A DNA stretch of 64,000 bases, taken from contig NZ_CP104381.1 of the NCBI RefSeq assembly GCF_030582395.1, positions 2,046,001-2,110,000 on the forward strand, in the 5' to 3' direction. Both the position numbers and the translations under genes were made by a program. The notes below the pieces were generated by a model. That model was not told where the DNA came from. It ran no database searches and was given only the letters and a program-made list of their open reading frames with translations. This document shows positions 63,935-64,000 of the stretch, piece by piece. The stretch is from Ralstonia pickettii. Lineage in GTDB: Bacteria; Pseudomonadota; Gammaproteobacteria; Burkholderiales; Burkholderiaceae. Numbering within the stretch: position 1 is the stretch's first letter; the number at the start of each line of letters is the position of its first letter.

Positions 63935-64000
63935 TTAGTAGAAGGTGCCTTGGTCGAACGGCGCTGCACTCGCGCCGGCTTCAGCAAAGCCAAAGACGTT
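63935..64000 (-). CDS. Upstream phage tail gene, C-terminal end (cut by window edge)
   Basis: The last 21 codons of a minus-strand gene, ending AGASAAPFDQGTFY and a TAA stop 10 bp before the tail-fibre start. Too short for identification; by position it is another baseplate or tail protein in the same operon. Confidence 0.7.
   Translation of the reverse strand, partial: NVFGFAEAGASAAPFDQGTFY

Larger units (their letters stand above)
57455..64000. mobile_element. Prophage, left end (continues beyond window)
   Basis: From the tRNA-Ser end to the window edge: a tyrosine integrase (plus), a lysis cassette of four genes plus an embedded fifth (minus), an AT-rich island with a methyltransferase cargo gene (plus), then tail-fibre genes (minus). 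Gene identity, order and strand are those of a tailed phage whose late operon runs leftwards and ends in lysis genes next to int. Capsid, tail-tube, replication and repressor genes would lie to the right of the window. Confidence 0.88.

Overview
The window is a GC-rich bacterial chromosome segment, almost certainly from the Burkholderiaceae and most like Ralstonia (R. pickettii-type). The basis is recalled family resemblance and gene order (ilvI-ilvH-ilvC; yicC-gmk-rpoZ-relA/spoT; kinase-phosphatase-rph-rdgB-hemW). No database search was run. About 57 kb is core and metabolic chromosome. The last 6.5 kb is the left end of a prophage integrated at a tRNA-Ser gene and running off the right edge.

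Layout. 0-2.5 kb: branched-chain amino acid genes ilvI-ilvH-ilvC on the minus strand, with ilvC cut by the window edge. 2.9-6.4 kb: an ECF sigma factor with two small co-transcribed partners, an RDD membrane protein and a membrane-anchored alpha/beta hydrolase. 6.5-9.2 kb: a lipid module of a PlcP-like metallophosphoesterase, a GT4 glycosyltransferase and diacylglycerol kinase. It is preceded by three 11-bp-phased PHO-box-like repeats and looks like a phosphate-starvation lipid-remodelling operon. 9.3-14.3 kb: TetR regulator, LOG phosphoribohydrolase, DUF924 protein, truncated haemoglobin and a large FtsX-type permease. 14.3-16.4 kb: a ModE-like one-component regulator divergent from an orphan tungstate/molybdate-binding protein.

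16.5-34.6 kb is a purine-catabolism island: LysR regulator, xanthine dehydrogenase (xdhABC), an adenine/adenosine deaminase, guanine deaminase, a PuuD-type urate oxidase with a cytochrome c domain, 5-hydroxyisourate hydrolase, a GntR regulator, an NCS2 purine/urate permease, an 8-oxoguanine-type deaminase, PuuE allantoinase, OHCU decarboxylase and a porin. Together these can take up purines, deaminate them, oxidise them to urate and open the ring to allantoate. The island is interrupted by a UPF0016/TMEM165 Mn2+ exporter gene with its own sigma-70 promoter and a clear yybP-ykoY manganese riboswitch. The GntR/uraH intergenic region has two fully overlapping divergent promoters whose -35 elements form a perfect inverted repeat, and uraH has a long, structured leader.

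34.7-57.3 kb: malic enzyme, DUF4136 lipoprotein, pepN, fbp, tRNA-Thr(CGT), a Kbp-like BON-LysM protein, a PHB-depolymerase-type esterase, small proteins, a LysR/EamA divergent pair, greB, tRNA-Arg(ACG), the relA/spoT-rpoZ-gmk-yicC cluster, a Ser/Thr kinase and PP2C phosphatase pair, rph, rdgB, hemW and tRNA-Ser(TGA).

57.4-64 kb: prophage. A tyrosine integrase abuts tRNA-Ser. A lysis cassette follows on the minus strand (membrane protein, holin, SAR-type endolysin, Rz-like i-spanin with an embedded Rz1 lipoprotein). A TylF-like methyltransferase cargo gene lies on the opposite strand in an AT-rich island. After it come a small tail-associated protein, a glycine-rich tail fibre and the 3' end of another structural gene.
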